From: Dipetalonema caudispina
Lineage: Eukaryota > Nematoda > Chromadorea > Rhabditida > Onchocercidae
Direction of reading: 5' to 3'
Assembly: GCA_013365325.1 (NCBI GenBank)
Contig: JABVXV010000010.1
Coordinates: forward strand, 62,001-126,000
DNA length: 64,000 bases
Position numbers and translations under genes: made by a program. Below are positions 62,392 to 64,000 of the stretch, in pieces (the stretch's first letter is position 1; every line of letters begins with the position of its first letter). Below the pieces are notes generated by a model that worked only from the letters and a program-made list of their open reading frames with translations, made no database searches and was not told where the DNA came from.

Positions 62392-64000
62392 ATATGTGGA
62401 GAACTGTGGACAATGGCTGTATATATCTACTTGTTTCGATGTATTTTGATGACTGATACTAGACGAATCCCATTAAATCAACTGGAATTTCTTTCTGTAA
62501 ATATAAACATGACTGACCGATTTGATTTATCCTTTAAACGATTGCTGATCGCCTAATTGTTCAGCAATGGTACTTCCAGTCAGCGTCATAACTGGATTTT
62601 TTGGAATAACTCGTGACGAGAATTGTGAAAAACATTTCTAATTACTTGACAGTTTGAATGATTGTCTATGTTTAACTAAATTTGAAGAATTACAAGAAAT
62701 TTCAAGGAAAAGTTGGTAATTATTAGGAGATGTTACAATCACTTATTATTGCAAACTGAAGTCATAGTCCTTTTTCGAAATGTTGGCTCTTTCAGTTATT
62801 GAAATAATAAATATCAAAATGATAAACAACGTCATGCTTATTTGTTCATTCATTCATTCATTAATAATGTTGACAATCATGAAATAAGCAAGAAATATAA
62901 CCAATAAATAGTTCAAATTATTGCTGTCAAAAAATTACGTCAGCAAAAGCTTTAGAGAAAGCAAAAAATATTTCAAACAGCTTGTTAGAAATAATTGAAT
63001 TTATGTAAAATAACAATGAGCTTTTTAATTAACGTTATCACCTAAAAAATGAATCCAATGATTCATGAAAATACTGAATTCAAATTATCTTAGCTTTTTT
63101 TCTTTTTTGCGCTTATTGTACTCATCTCATTCTCATGTACCTTTGCAATCTATAACGCTTGATGTTAAATTGAATAGTCCGAGGTATTAAGACTGATTTC
63201 ACGTTCTCACATAGTCGCAGTTTTTGTATCCATAGCGACAGGGAAGAGTGATAATGCAAAAAAAAAAGTAAGTAGAAATAAAGCTAGCCGAATACCGGTG
63301 ATGTTTTCAGTGGTTTAAATTTGCAAGACTCGAGTTTTTTTTTTTTTTTTTTTTTTCTTTTCACAATTTCGTGAGAAAAATAAATAACAAAAAAAGTAGA
63401 GATGTGGGAAATTTCTCTATTTATAATTTGAATAAAATTAAATCAATCATTTGTATAACTGCCAAAATACTTCAACAAAAAACATGAAATTCGTTATTGA
63501 TAAATTAAACTATTTCGTTTAAATCATGAATTTTATGCTAACTGCTATTCGAAAGCATTCAGAGATTTTTCACTCAAGAAGCACCACATTATTCAGAGTA
63601 AAGCATAGTTCATTTTTCGTCAGTGAAATTCGATTATTCTATTGAGAAGCTTTTTACTGAAATAAATTTATTTAAAATTTGTCAAAGTCTTTCCCAATGT
63701 TTTCTGTAATTCAGGTGCAATATTATGCAATCAAACCAAGAGCTTAAAATTAAAAGTGAGAGTTGATTTAAAAAAAAAAAAAAAACTCATTGAGAAGTCA
63801 AAATTTCAGTTTCATAGAGTCAATTGATTATTAGGCATTAAAAATTTCTACATTTAAAAATTGTCAAAAATAATAAATTATATTTGACACAGAAATCATA
63901 ATTGAAACCGTTTGACTCTTTTGGATAAAAAAATTAGCCTTTTGTTGCGCATCAACAGTATTATGCGAATGCGCTCTAACTAACTTCTTATTGCAAATTT
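62392..64000. other. Right edge: 3' region, no supported gene
   Basis: AATAAA at 62806-62811, a short ATTC repeat at 62845-62862 and poly-T/poly-A tracts near 63335 and 63770. No open frame with exon structure. Confidence 0.45.

Overview
The window reads as AT-rich nuclear DNA of a nematode, most likely a spirurid/filarial (clade III) worm. The grounds are low GC, genes split into many short exons, introns ending in TTTTCAG or TTTTAG, poly-A/poly-T and GT/CA microsatellite tracts, and conserved metazoan proteins with invertebrate-type divergence. No bacterial operons, transposase genes, rRNA, confident tRNA or CRISPR arrays were seen. All gene models were built by hand by joining exons at GT-AG (occasionally GC-AG) sites and checking that the reading phase carries through. 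Family names come from recalled protein motifs, not from a database search.

Layout. 0.5-6.4 kb (minus): a possible three-gene cluster, SEC13 (6430-3399), MCTS1 (2848-1156) and an unrecognised 81-aa protein (857-556). 8.0-9.2 kb (plus): an ARL6IP5/PRAF3-type PRA1-family membrane protein, divergent from SEC13. 10.3-13.7 kb (plus): a vezatin-like membrane protein, which converges on a minus-strand gene (17.46-14.59 kb) whose C-terminal half resembles a GNAT C-terminal domain. 17.5-21.5 kb: sparse, with one tentative small cysteine-containing protein (minus, 20.63-19.99 kb) and a 36-codon hydrophobic ORF at 18.43 kb. 21.5-26.2 kb (minus): TOMM70, 13 exons. 28.4-31.8 kb (minus): prenylcysteine oxidase, 10 exons, with one unresolved one-base phase conflict. 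31.8-38.2 kb: no supported gene, two GT microsatellites. 38.2-51.8 kb (plus): a 19-exon gene for an unrecognised protein of about 1060 residues: an acidic Glu-rich N-terminal third, an array of SRKxS kinase-site repeats, an SP/RS-rich part, a Ser/Tyr/Arg-rich part and a C-terminal coiled coil with two alternative ends. 51.8-58.5 kb: no supported gene. 58.5-62.4 kb (plus): a calmodulin-like protein with four intact EF-hands and an N-terminal MGICC acylation motif on a separate exon 3 kb upstream.

The genes do not form a single pathway. SEC13 (COPII coat/nuclear pore), ARL6IP5-like (ER membrane), MCTS1 (translation re-initiation and ribosome recycling), TOMM70 (mitochondrial import) and prenylcysteine oxidase (lysosomal/secretory catabolism of prenylcysteine) are housekeeping functions. 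The least explained locus is the 38-52 kb gene, and it is the best candidate here for something undescribed.
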